From the NCBI GenBank assembly GCA_963575745.1, contig CAUYUJ010001414.1, positions 86,770-150,769 of the forward strand: 64,000 bases of DNA. Reading direction: 5' to 3'. How positions within the stretch are numbered: position 1 is the stretch's first letter; the number at the start of each line of letters is the position of its first letter. Shown here in pieces: positions 53,067 through 62,718 of this stretch. The notes below the pieces were generated by a model that was not told the origin of the DNA, did not search any database, and saw nothing but the letters and a program-made list of their open reading frames with translations. Position numbers and translations under genes: made by a program. This DNA is from Prorocentrum cordatum (Eukaryota > Sar > Dinophyceae > Prorocentrales > Prorocentraceae).

Positions 53067-53264
53067 TGGTGGTGATGGTGATGGTGATGGTGATGGTGAT
53101 GGTGATGGTGATGGTGATGGTGATGGTGATGGTGATGGTGATGGTGATGATGGTGATGATGATGGTGGTGGTGATGATGATAATGGTGCTGATGCTGCTG
53201 ATGATGATGATGATTCTGATGATGATGATGATCATGATGATGATGATGATGATGATTATCATTG

Positions 53265-53317
<53 letters not shown>

Positions 53318-53363
53318 ATGATGATGATGGTTATCATTGTGATGATGATGATGATGGTGATGG

Positions 53364-53418
<55 letters not shown>

Positions 53419-53423
53419 GATGC

Positions 53424-53495
<72 letters not shown>

Positions 53496-53500
53496 CGAGG
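52798..53500 (+). repeat. (GGA)n followed by (GAT)n
   Basis: GGA/GACGAG to 52978, then GAT/GGTGAT for 520 bp, with (GGTGAT)n at 53070-53145. Confidence 0.95.
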
Positions 53501-53600
53501 AGGAGGTGGAGGAGGAGGAGCAGGAGCAGGCGCAGGAGCAGCAGGAGGAGGAGGGACGGGCGGCAGCAACTCCGCCCCCCCCGCGCCCGTCCTGCGTCAG

Positions 53601-53717
53601 GACGCGCCGCCCGGGCCCGCTGCGCCCGAGCCCGAGGCCCCCGCGCCCGAGGCTGCCGCGCCGGACGAGGCCATGCCCGACGCGGCCGAGGAGGGCGCCG
53701 CGGCTCCACCGGGGCCC
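53601..53717 (+). CDS. candidate exon, Ala/Pro/Glu-rich (2 of 3)
   Basis: Acceptor TCCTGCGTCAG| is followed by DAPPGPAAPEPEAPAPEAAA, then PDEAMPDAAEEGAAAPPGP, ending exactly where family A copy 5 begins (GGGGCCCTG|GCATCG, a GC donor supplied by the element). Its composition is as in the exons at 51008 and 57752. Confidence 0.4.
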
Positions 53718-53837
53718 TGGCATCGCTCGGACGTGTGTATTTTTTCTCGGCGAGGACCCTTGTGGAACATCCTGGATCATCGAGCGAAAAAAACACGCAC
53801 GAAACCGCACGGGGAATGGACGTCCGAGCGATGGCGA
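53718..53837 (+). mobile_element. family A element, copy 5
   Basis: TGGCATCGCTCGGACGTGTG to GTCCGAGCGATGGCGAG, 120 bp. GGGGCCC precedes it and GGGGCCT follows, a possible 7-bp target duplication. A further left-end fragment (TGGCATCGCTGAGACGTGTG) begins at 53844. Confidence 0.82.
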
Positions 53838-54067
53838 GGGGCCTGGCATCGCTGAGACGTGTGCGTTTTTCAGGCGGACGCAACGCAAGGGTCGAGAGGG
53901 GCGTGGATGAAGCGACGGGTCCCGCTTCCATGGGGAATCGAGGATTTCCGCCGCCGAACGAGGCGGCACCGGCCGCATGTTGGGGAGGGCACCTCCCCCG
54001 ATCCATGGATTTGGCGACCGCGCGCCACATCCATTGATCGCTAATCCATGCTTGCGCGCCACCGAGT

Positions 54068-54175
54068 TCTTTTCTCGGCAAGGACCATCGTGGAGCACCC
54101 TGGATCACCTCGCGAAAACATGAGCGCACGAAGCTGGAAAGTGCACGGGGAGTGGACGTCCGAGCGATGGCCAGA
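54068..54175 (+). mobile_element. family A element, copy 6, 5'-decayed
   Basis: TCGGCAAGGACCATCGTGGA, CACCTCGCGAAAACATG and TGGACGTCCGAGCGATGGCC are present. The left TIR is unrecognisable. Confidence 0.68.
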
Positions 54176-54195
54176 AGGGGGGTGCTCCCGTCAAG

Positions 54196-54318
54196 AGGCC
54201 GAGATAAGGACCGCTCTGGGCGCAGGAGGGTACAGGTTTCCGTGCCGCTTCTGAGACCTATGTCGGGGAGCCTGTTTGCGGCCAAGGCCCGCCGCGGCCA
54301 GAAAGGCCTTTTTCGTTT
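54196..54318. mobile_element. family F element, copy 2
   Basis: AGGACCGCTCTGGGCGCAGG .. TCGGGGAGCCTGTTTGCGGC .. CGCGGCCAGAAAGGCC matches 37804-37923 and extends into the same downstream flank. As at 37.4 kb, it lies just after a family A copy. Confidence 0.58.
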
Positions 54319-55145
54319 CTTCTCATGCGTTCCTGATGGCAGCACGACGACTTTACTCGAGGTTCGAATTTCTGGGTTCGAGATTCTTGCTGAATCGCGG
54401 TTCCCGTGGGAGCGGGTTGGGAGCCCGAGGAGGCCCAGCGCTGGTTCTGGCGAGCAGGAGGAGGGGGCGAGGTTCGAGGTGCTGGGTTCGAGGGTTTTTC
54501 GGCCTCCGAAAACTGTGTTCGGGCTCCGGGACAGTCAAACACGGATCTGGGGGAACAGGAACTGCGCCGGATGGACCCTGGGAGGGGGCCATGGGCCAGA
54601 TTGGTAATGGATTTGCCACAAGATGGACGCCCTCCTTCACAGAATGTATAATGGATTTTAAGTGGCCTCCTTGGCAGAATTAAACTGGCCTCCTTCTTGA
54701 CAAGACATGCCCAGGATGTTTTTTTCATGGCTTCTTTCCAGACAGAATTGTTCGAGGTCCATCCATTGACTCTCCAGGCGCCTCTAAGGCCACTTGAGGT
54801 TCGAAACTCTAGGTTCCATATTTGTCCTTGACAACATTTCAGAGTAGACACACGCGACAAGAGATCAATCGAATTACGGTCGGGAGCTTTGGCTTAGCGT
54901 GTCGCTCCGACGGTTCATGTCCACCACGCTTCAGCGCTACACGCTATCCACGTCTTCGTCCCCAGGCGTCAGCGTCTCGAGCTGTTCCCAACCTCCTGCC
55001 TCGCGGAGCGGGGCGACACGCTATCCGCTCGCAGCTCATGGCGTGTCGCCAGGGCCGCCGCGGCGACACGCTATCCAAAAGTTCCTGACCGTACACTTTC
55101 GAACTCCCGGGTGTGAGATTTTCTTCTTGCGATTCGCAATGAACT
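54319..55145. other. non-coding; GGTTCGAG repeats and GCGACACGCTATCC cluster
   Basis: 54355-54500 has GGGTTCGAGR repeats. 54895-55085 has five GGCGACACGCTATCC or GGCGTGTCGCC motifs in both orientations. No exon is recognised. Confidence 0.45.
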
Positions 55146-55256
55146 TGGCATCGCTTGGACGTGTGCACTTCTCTCGAGGAAAATCCTGGATCACCTCGCG
55201 AACATAAACGCGCAGAACCGGGTAATGCACGGGGAATGGACGTCTGAGCGATGGCA
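55146..55256 (+). mobile_element. family A element, copy 7
   Basis: TGGCATCGCTTGGACGTGTG to GGACGTCTGAGCGATGGCA, 111 bp with a slightly shortened interior. Confidence 0.78.
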
Positions 55257-56014
55257 AAATAAGACATCTTGCAAATTATGCGAAATCTTTTTGCCCACTC
55301 TCCGTCGACGTTTGAGGGCCCCAGGGTAGCCCATAGCCGTTGTGGGTCCCTGGGGTCACCCCAGAGGCAAAACTCCGAAGGGGACCTGCCGGCAGGCCGA
55401 TACCTCTCTCATTCGGACCTGCCGGCGCTGCCCCCAGCGCGCTCCGCGCGCTAGGGAGGGGGACCCAGCGCCGCTTTGGCTTCGCTGACTTCGGATCCGC
55501 CGTTCTGTGACTGAGTTTTGGGCTTAAGCTTGCGTCGGAAACGCGCCCCTGATCGGTGTGCAAGACTAGGGCGGAAAGATCCGCCTCAGAGGAACAGGGA
55601 GGATATCTCCGCAAAGATGTGGTTTAAACAGCGACGGCAAAGTAGGGCGGACATCGGCATCAGAGGAGCTCGAAAAATAGGACGGACGCTTCCCCCCTAT
55701 TTTCGACATCGCCCGAGGTACGGCGGATCCGAGCTTCGGGCGGTCCACGAAAGCCGCGCGCAGCTCTCACAATGCACGTTTGTGCTGCATTCGCGGCATC
55801 GCGTTTCGCTGATTCGAGGCGTGTTGCAGTGCTAGCCAAGGAGCACAGAAGATTCCCACCGCGGGGACGGGGAGCCCGAGACCGCTCCCCTGGATCGCCC
55901 CCATCTGGAAGCCGCTCCGCCTGAGGCCTCTCACGATTTGCTCCGGAGCCGTGCTCTCTCCGGAATGCCGGCTACATTTTTGGCCAGGACGGCCGTCGTG
56001 GCCGTCGTGACGCT
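55257..56014. other. non-coding; family B-like fragment at 55428-55500
   Basis: GCGCTCCGCGCGCTAGGGAG and GACCCAGCGCCGC resemble the central part of family B. Nothing else is recognised. Confidence 0.35.
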
Positions 56015-56143
56015 TGGTATCGCTCGGACGTGTGCATTTTTTCCTTCGGCGAGGACCATCGAGGAGCATCCTTGATCATTTGGCGAAAAAACCACGCACG
56101 AAACCGAACAAAACACAGGGAATGGACGTCCGAGCGATGGCCA
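56015..56143 (+). mobile_element. family A element, copy 8
   Basis: TGGTATCGCTCGGACGTGTG to GACGTCCGAGCGATGGCCAG, 129 bp. It is nearly identical to copy 1 throughout, so the two shared a recent source. Confidence 0.88.
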
Positions 56144-56289
56144 GTACATGTTTGGTCGTCCTGACAAACAATGTGACCTTACAGTATCCGTTTGCCAGGG
56201 ATCTTGGCGATCCCTCGTAAAACATACACCAGGTGCACATGGCCGTGCTCCCACCCCTGTTCCAGCACGTTTTCACCAGCCGAGCTTCC

Positions 56290-56620
56290 ACTCCTCGACC
56301 CGCCTCTTGGGCCGCCGTGGGGCCATGATGGGAGGCTTGCTGGGCAGTCTTGCGCTGACGGAATCCCAGAAAATGGGAGAATCTATTTCGAACACTATGG
56401 TAAATCAGCGGATTTGGCCTCTTCGGACCCTGTTGGAGGTCCTCTTGTGGTCCTCTTGGACGCTCTGAGAGCCATCCTGGGCCGCCGTCTTGAGGCCATC
56501 TTTGGTCGCCCTATAGGGCAATCCTGAGCCGTCTTGGAGGCGTTTTGGGCCATCTTGGTGGCCTCGGTTGCCTGCCGGGGCCGTCGTGGAAGCTCGGGAG
56601 CGCGGGCCCACAGGTTTTTA
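56290..56620 (+). repeat. degenerate GGCCGTCTTGG repeats with repeat U remnant
   Basis: Same pattern as 35995-36720. The A-rich remnant CCCAGAAAATGGGAGAATC is at 56365. Confidence 0.65.
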
Positions 56621-56779
56621 CCCGCATCGTGGCCCTGAGAGTCCAGATTCGTCGCGTTTGACGAGGGATAGCTCTCTCGGGAGAGGGGAGGTGTACGCAG
56701 ATGGACACGAGTAGAGGGGGGGGGCTTCGAAGGTTTCAGGAATCCTCCCAGACAGACCTTGGCATTCTTCTACCCCTCA

Positions 56780-57140
56780 ACGTGCCAGAGGGCACGGTGG
56801 CAATACCCATCAAGGGTCGATTGCGTCTCGGTCGATCCGAATCAATGTTGATTCCAGCCGGCGCGATCCGATTTGATCCCGGCAGTCCGATGATCTGATG
56901 CGGTCCGACGTTTGCACGGCGTTGTCGTGTATCCTGGCGTTGCCGACCCGATTCGAGTTCGACCCCGTGCCCAGATGAGCGACGCAAAACAAGTGGGTCG
57001 TCTGCGCCGACACTGGCGCGTAAGCTGTCCGCGTAAGGTCGCGCGTAAGCGCCCTCGTCTCCAATGCGGCGTGCCGCGCTGGTGGCCCGCGTAAGCCGCC
57101 GCGTAAGGTCGCCGCGTCATCTCGCGGAAGACCCGTTTTT
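56780..57140 (+). repeat. repeat V copy (56780-56975) and repeat R copy 4 (57015-57140)
   Basis: 56780-56975 (GTCGATCCGAATCAATG, GCGATCCGATTTGATCCC) is related to 35425-35610. 57015-57140 (GCGTAAGCTGTCCGCGTAAG, CGCGCTGGTGGCCCGCGTAA, GTAAGGTCGCCGCGTCATC) is the best preserved copy of repeat R. Confidence 0.6.
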
Positions 57141-57369
57141 GATCGTCGCTCTTATGCAGCCCGCTTTGTCCCACACATCGCTTCGATCCGATTTCTCGAT
57201 GCGACGCTGACTGATCCTGCGCCCCCCCACCCTCTTCGGAGTTCCGTACCTTTTGTTCATCTTGAGCCGTCTTCCCCGGGGCCCAGCGAGGGCCCCCCCC
57301 TGGGGGCTAGCACGACGAACCCGAAGGTTCGTGGTGTTTTTTCAATGCGTTGGAGGTCTGGTGTTTGGC

Positions 57370-57481
57370 GAAGAACGGATATCGCATGAACATGACCTTT
57401 TTGGCGCTCCGCCCAGCGCCCATCCCAGAAGTCCGCGCGGACCGTCGAAAGTTAATGTGTATGCCGCTTCTTGGCGGCGAG
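57370..57481 (+). mobile_element. family B element, copy 6, short form
   Basis: Starts GAAGAACGGATATCGCATGA. The left arm has GACCTTTTTGGCGCTCCGC, and the right arm GTCCGCGCGGACCGTCGAAA and GTTAATGTGTATGCC. It is 112 bp with the central loop deleted, ending GGCGGCGAG. Confidence 0.65.
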
Positions 57482-57489
57482 CGAGGGGG

Positions 57490-57645
57490 GAAGTGAGAAG
57501 GAGAAGGCCTTCTCAGAAGGCGGCGGGACTTTTCAGAAGCCCTCGCGCCTTCTTAGAGGTTTTTCCTGTCATCGGGGAAGGCCATGGAAGCTTCTCAGAA
57601 GGCCATGGGACTTCCGAGCCTTCTGAGAAGACCCGCCCCTTCTCA
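57490..57645 (+). repeat. AGAAGGC/GCCTTCT cluster
   Basis: At least eight AGAAGGC or GCCTTCTNAGA motifs in both orientations, related to 12440-12610. Confidence 0.55.
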
Positions 57646-57751
57646 CTGCCCCCCCCCCTCGCTCGCCGCTGAGCCTTCTGTCCCTCCAGATCCGTTGGCG
57701 ACAGGCTGGGTTCGCTTCGCGTCTCGCCTCGTCTTCCCCCCCCCCCTCCAA

Positions 57752-57890
57752 GGAGGCGGCGGCGCCGCCCACGCCGCCGGCGGGCGACGCGCCGGAGGGC
57801 GACGCGCCGAGGGAGCCCGAGGCGGCGCCTCCGGCGCCGGCGCCCGAGGCCGAGGCGCGGCCCGGCGGTCCGACGACGGCGACGACGACG

Positions 57891-57938
<48 letters not shown>

Positions 57939-58075
57939 GCGGCCCCGGCAGCGACGGCGTCGGCTGCGCGGCAACGGCAACGACGGCGGCGAGGGCGGCG
58001 GCGGGAGCGCGGCGAGGCCCGCGGGGAGAGGCGCGGCCGGAGGCGCTCGGACCTGGGCTTGGCGGTGCCCCTGGC
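57752..58075 (+). CDS. candidate exon, Ala/Pro/Glu-rich (3 of 3)
   Basis: Acceptor CCCCCCTCCAAG| is followed by EAAAPPTPPAGDAPEGDAPR, EPEAAPPAPAPEAEARPGGP, a Thr/Ala run from (GACGACGGC)n, and an Arg-rich end. The first 45 residues match the style of exons 51008 and 53601. The downstream boundary is unknown and may lie before the Thr run. No domain is recognised. Confidence 0.35.
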
Positions 58076-58097
58076 CCACTGTTCGCCATGGCTCGCA

Positions 58098-58285
58098 GGA
58101 GAAAAACCAGAAACCTTCGGCGCGCAGCGCGGATTTCTCGGATCCGCGCTGTGGCCTCCCAGGCGGCGCTTCCGGCGCCGCCCCTGTGGCGCGCTCCGCG
58201 CGCCAGGGAGAGGGGTCCAGCGCGGATCTGGGAAATCCGCCTGGAGCGCCACAAGTTTATGTTTATACAGTTTTTCTTCCCCTAG
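58098..58285 (+). mobile_element. family B element, copy 4, between 30-bp direct repeats
   Basis: The left arm contains CGCGCAGCGCGGATTTCTCG, the centre GGCGCTTCCGGCGCCGCCCC, and the right arm GCGCGGATCTGGGAAATCCG. It ends CTTCCCCTAG|. The flanks GCGGTGCCCCTGGCCCACTG .. TTCGCCATGG (58062-58091) and GCGGTTCCCCTGGCCCAAGG .. TTCGCCATGG (58290-58319) are direct repeats of about 30 bases. Confidence 0.75.
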
Positions 58286-58314
58286 GGTTGCGGTTCCCCT
58301 GGCCCAAGGTTCGC

Positions 58315-58438
58315 CATGGGGGAAACGGGTTCTGAGGGAAACGGATCCCGAGGCCTTCCGCCGATTCTGGCTTACCAGAGAGTGTCAGGAAGTGTCTCAG
58401 GATCCTGGGGGAAAGCCTCAGGACCCGTTTCCCCCATG
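58315..58438. mobile_element. element N, 124-bp TIR element
   Basis: CATGGGGGAAACGGGTTCTG at the left, complemented by CAGGACCCGTTTCCCCCATG at the right (23 of 23 positions pair with about one mismatch). It begins within the direct repeat that follows family B copy 4. Confidence 0.8.
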
Positions 58439-59209
58439 CTAAAAGGTGCCCCCAGCATTTCGCTTACCTTTTTAGCCTCTGGGGCCATCTGGGCCTCGTG
58501 AGGGGTGCTCTTCAGGCTGGTGGGGGCCTTCGTGGAACTCCTGGGGGCACCTTGGGCCAGAGGCACTTCTAGCAGCTCCCGATCGGATGCTCGATCCTCT
58601 GCGGGCAAGATTTGTACCTATACCCACTGCGTCTTGGACTTTCTGGGAAGGGCGCCAAAGGGCCGATGTGCAGTGGATGTGGAAAGATCTGGGGGGCAGA
58701 TTTTCATCCATATCCGCTGCGCCTCGGGTGTCTGGGGAAGGAGGGCCCATTTTTTATTCCCAGCCGATAACGGGCGTTTTCGGGGCAGGGGGGGCGGAGG
58801 GCCGGTAACGTCACGTTCCGCGCTGGCGCCGCCTGGGAATGCACAAGGAATAATCGGAGCCAGCCTGGAGGTCAGCACGCATCGTGACGTTACGTTGGGG
58901 TTGAGGTGTGTGGGGGGGGGGGCGGCGGCAGGGCCGGCAACGGCCGCTACCGCGAAGAAGTGAGAAGACGCTCTCAAGGGAGCCCGATCCTCCAAGACAA
59001 AGTGGACCCTCTCAGAGGAAGCCCCCACAGAGGTCCCAGCCCCTGTCCCCCGGGGGGTCTTCGTTTGCTCCAGATCTGTTTCCTACCGTCCTGCGGGACT
59101 CAAAAACGAGCCCAGGGGCCGAATTCAGGAGAGCCATCATACTGTCATACCGTCGGAGGTCTGGGAGCCGTCGACGGCGCCGCAGTCGGATGAGACAACG
59201 ATACCTGTC
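58439..59209. other. non-coding; small hairpins
   Basis: 58801-58893 pairs GGTAACGTCACG with CGTGACGTTACG. 58610-58740 holds an internal ~75-base duplication (CCCACTGCGTCTTGGA / CCGCTGCGCCTCGGG). A short frame before 59210 (VWEPSTAPQSDETTIPV) is protein-like but unsupported. Confidence 0.4.
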
Positions 59210-59335
59210 GAAGAACAAACAGCGGCATGAACATCAATTTTCGGAGATCCGCGCGGATTTCTTGTATCCGCGCTGGACCCCCCGAGAAGCTATTTTTTCG
59301 CAGTTGTTGTTCCTCTGCGGATGCTCGGTTTTCGA
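59210..59335 (+). mobile_element. family B element, copy 5, right side lost
   Basis: Starts GAAGAACAAACAGCGGCATG. The left arm ATTTTCGGAGATCCGCGCGG and TTGTATCCGCGCTGGACCCC is intact. The right arm is missing or replaced. Confidence 0.62.
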
Positions 59336-59379
59336 ATCTCAGAGGAGGGCGAGTTGAGACAACGGTGGTCGGCCTTCGG

Positions 59380-59760
59380 AAGGCCCCCTCGTCGCCACGG
59401 GCGGACGCAGCTAGAACAATTGGTGCGTCTGGATCCTACGTGGCCTCCACCCCGTACCCTCAGTCTTCCTCGAGGGGATGTCGAAAAGCTGTCCGCGCGG
59501 CACTTGGCCGTGGGAGATTGCGGCATCCCGTGCGCACGGTCTTTCCGTTGCCCCTCCGCGCTGCGCCCGGGTGTGTCAGACGTGTTTCTCCAGGGGATCA
59601 TCGTTCGGTCCCCGTTCGTCGCTGTGAGCGCATAGGAGTGAGCGCTCGGCTCTAACCCACGCCCGCAGTAAAGGGATGACGAAAAGCTGCCTGTGCGGCG
59701 CTTGGCGGACAATCCGCCCTTCGGTTGCCCCGCACAGCCACACGCTGGAGCGGACTGCCT
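59380..59760 (+). repeat. repeat P and a duplicated GATGWCGAAAAGCTG segment
   Basis: Repeat P lies at 59385-59450. GGGATGTCGAAAAGCTGTCC .. GCGGCACTTGGC at 59476 recurs at 59676 (GGGATGACGAAAAGCTGCC). Confidence 0.45.
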
Positions 59761-59808
59761 CTGCCTCGCCGCCGACGAAAGAATGTGCGTCGCCTGGCCG
59801 TGGGATTA

Positions 59809-59964
59809 GGCGGGCCTGTCCCTCTACAGGGGGAATATTCCACAGTAGCCAACAAAAATACAGTGGGGGGTATTGTTCGACTAATTTTGACCATGTTGGA
59901 AATTTCGGTTGTTGTTATTGTCTATTATTCGCCCACACTCTGCCTGTAAGAGGACATGCCCGAC
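59809..59964. mobile_element. family C element, copy 3
   Basis: 156 bp. GGCGGGCCTGTCCCTCTACA and its near complement ending TAAGAGGACATGCCCGAC. AT-rich interior. CCGTGGGA (left) and CCGTGAGA (right) are a near-perfect 8-bp duplication. Confidence 0.83.
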
Positions 59965-60172
59965 CTGACCGTGAGAGCTTTTGAGCCACCCCGTGCGCAT
60001 GTCTGTTGCCCGTGGCCGCCCGCCGCGCTCGCCGCCCCGGGCGGTGTCGGGCGTGCCGCCCGCCCTCACCGTGGGCCTCCGACGCCCGGGGGGGGGGTGT
60101 TCTCTGGTTCCGCGCGGCCTCTCGGGTCCTCTCCCTCCCAGGGGTCGTTTTTGGCACCCCTCGGGCGTCGAG

Positions 60173-60355
60173 TGCGGTCGGGGCGCTGAAGAAGGAGCTC
60201 TTTTCGTTGGGGAGGGGCTCGGTGTTTCTGGATAGTGTTACAGCATGCCTGGGAAGTGTTCCCTCGCTTTTCCATGGAAAGCCGATGTTTAACTCATGGA
60301 TAAGAAAGGGACCACGTTCCTCATTTGGGGTTCCTTAGGTCAACGCCGCGACTGC
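60173..60355. mobile_element. family G element, copy 3
   Basis: 183 bp. TGCGGTCGGGGCGCTGAAGA and its near complement ending CAACGCCGCGACTGCA. The interior GTTGGGGAGGGGCTC and GGGGTTCCTTAGGTCAACGC matches copy 1 closely. Confidence 0.78.
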
Positions 60356-60459
60356 AGTTGGGGATGCGATCAAGGGGTGTGGGAGGAGGAGCGCAGAGGG
60401 GCCCCAGAAAGGGCCCCCCTGGGGCCCCAAGGGGCACGAGAGGTGCACGCCCCCCCCCC

Positions 60460-60592
60460 CTACACCTCCTCCTCTTTCTCCTCCCCCCCTTCCTCCTCCT
60501 CCTCTCCTCCTCTTCCTCCTCCTCCTTCTTCTCCTCCTCCTCCTCCTCCTCCTTCTCCTCCTCCTCCGCCTCCTCCTCCTTCCCCTCGAATT
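60460..60592 (+). repeat. (TCC)n microsatellite
   Basis: TCC/TTCTCC tract. The surrounding bases to 60780 show no gene. Confidence 0.9.
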
Positions 60593-60782
60593 CATCGCCC
60601 CCCCCGATTCCTCGCCGTGCTGCTTTTTGGTCCCGCGTGGCTTCTTCTGTTTTTCCCGGCCCTCCTGCGTTGGGTTCTCGTTGTTGGCTAGAGCAGTGCG
60701 GTCTCCGTTCTTCTTCCTCCTCCCGCATCCCTTCTCCTCTCCTCTCCTGTGCGCCTGGTGGCTTGCTTGTGAGGCCTGCGGA

Positions 60783-61205
60783 GTGTGAATGGTACCCGCC
60801 GCAGATTTAGACTAGACCTCGCCACCCATGGGGGGCTGCGATCTGCGAAACTGTCGCCACATTCGAGGGCTGCTGGGGAGGGCAGCGGAGTGAGGCACCA
60901 CCCAAACCCAGATTAGACCTCGCCATCCCGGGGGGGGTGGGGGGGCTGCGATCTGCGAAACCGTCGCCACTTTCGAGGGCTGCTGGGGGGACCAGCATAG
61001 TGGGCACCCGCCGAAGATTCAGACTGGACCTCACCATCCCTAGGGGGCTGCGATCTGCGAAAATGTCGCCACTTTTCAGGGCTGCTGGGGGGGGGGCCAG
61101 CGGAGTGGGGTCCCACCCAGACTCAGACTAGACCTCGCCATCCCTGCGGGGCTGCGATCTGCGAAACTGTCGCCCTTTTCGAAGGTTGCTGGGGGTCCAG
61201 CGGGG
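60783..61205 (+). repeat. ~104-bp satellite, 4 units
   Basis: GCTGCGATCTGCGAAA occurs at 60835, 60945, 61047 and 61151 (spacing 102-110). Units also share AGACTAGACCTCGCCATCCC and TTCGAGGGCTGCTGGGG. Confidence 0.9.
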
Positions 61206-62070
61206 CGCTGTCGTGGGCCGCCCGCAGACCTGGCGGCGTGCCTTCGAGTGTTTAGCTCCCGCACTGAAAAGTGCAGGAAGGAAGCAGGGAAGCTGGCGGG
61301 CGATCTGGGCCTCGCTTGCTTCTTGCACCAATTATAAGCAAGTTTAATAATTTTGTCGAGCGCCGCAGCATCATGACGCAGGCAGCGCTGCTTTTTTTAA
61401 CGCACAACCGACAAAAGCAAAACTCTTCGGTCTCCTCCTGTCACTTTCGTCGTCGTCCTCTGCCCCCTGCCACCTTCCTCTGTTGCTGCCGCGCTGACGA
61501 TTCGGCCTCCCGCGTGCCCTTCTCCTGTCCTCCGTTCCCGCCCCCAGGTCCTCCTGAAACCTGGGCCCTCTCTCCTCGTCCTTTGTTGTTGTCCTGTGGA
61601 TCGTGCCACGTGAGCGCACCCCATGTGGCTTGCACAACATATAACAGCGCCTGCACTGTCATTGTCCTGGCAAGTTCGGGCCAGCTCCTCTTGTCACTTG
61701 ACGCAAAGGGGTTGGGTACGTCGCAGGGTAGTTTTGGTTCCGCGTGGCTTCTTGGACCAATTCCCGGGGATTAGTTGTGTGCACCCCTCGGGCGTCGAGT
61801 AAGGGGGGTGCGATCAATACCGCCCACGCGCATGGGGGTTGAAGGAGTGTGCATCTTGTGCCCCCCGGACATCCGACGCCAGGTGGTTCTGGTCCAGCGC
61901 CCTTCCCGGGGACATGCTCTACCCCCTGGGTCATTGCCGCCCCATTTAGTAACGCTTGAACCCCTGGCCTTTTTTTTGACCGCCCTGGAGCCAGTGAGGG
62001 CCTCCAGGGGCCGAAGATTATCACAAACTTTCCGTCATGTTTTTCGCGACGCGCGTAGGGCCTGGGTCCT
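61206..62070. other. non-coding; reverse repeat Q near 61930-62050
   Basis: GTCGAGTAAGGGGGGTGCG at 61797 is related to GTCGAGTGCGGTCGGGGCG at 60167. Repeat Q (reverse) lies at 61930-62050. No exon is recognised. Confidence 0.35.
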
Positions 62071-62079
62071 GCTGCTCCT

Positions 62080-62600
62080 CGTTCTCCTTCTCCTCGTCCT
62101 CCTCGTCCTCCTCCTCCTCCTCCTCCTCCTCCTCCTCCTCCTCCTCTTCCGCCTGCTCCTCCCTGGGGAGAGGGGGGCATCGAGAGCTTTTCTTCTTCTC
62201 CTCCTCCTCCTCCTTCTTCACGTGCTCCTCCTCCTGATTACTCCTGATTCCGCTCCTTCTCTCCCTCCTCCTCCTCCTCCTCCTCCTCCTCCTCCTCCTC
62301 CTCCTCCTCCTCCTCCTCCTCCTCGGTCGGTTGGTCGGTCGGTCGGTCGGTCCCAAACTGAGGCCATGGAAAGTATGGTGGCAATGAAAAGGGGTGGGGC
62401 AGTGCGCGCATGCAAGAGAATGCTCCTCCTCCTCCTCCTCCTCCTCCTCCTCCTCATCATCATCATCACCATCATCACTAATCATGATCATCATCATCAT
62501 CATCAGCATCATCATCAGCATCATCATAATCATCATCATCGTCATCATCATCATTGTCATCATCATGATCATCATCATCATCATCAAAGGCCGCCGCGAG
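62080..62600 (+). repeat. (TCC)n, (GGTC)n and (ATC)n microsatellites
   Basis: TCC at 62080-62160, 62190-62230 and 62265-62325; (GGTC)n at 62326-62352; TCC at 62423-62455; ATC/ATCATC at 62456-62588. Confidence 0.93.
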
Positions 62601-62718
62601 CTCAGGCCTTGGAGGCGCAGCGGCCTTTCTGAGACGCGCCCCCCATACTTAGGCATTTGCAGAGAGCTCCCTGCGATGGCGTCCACGCGGGGCTGAGCGC
62701 TCTTCGGCGGTGCTCCAG

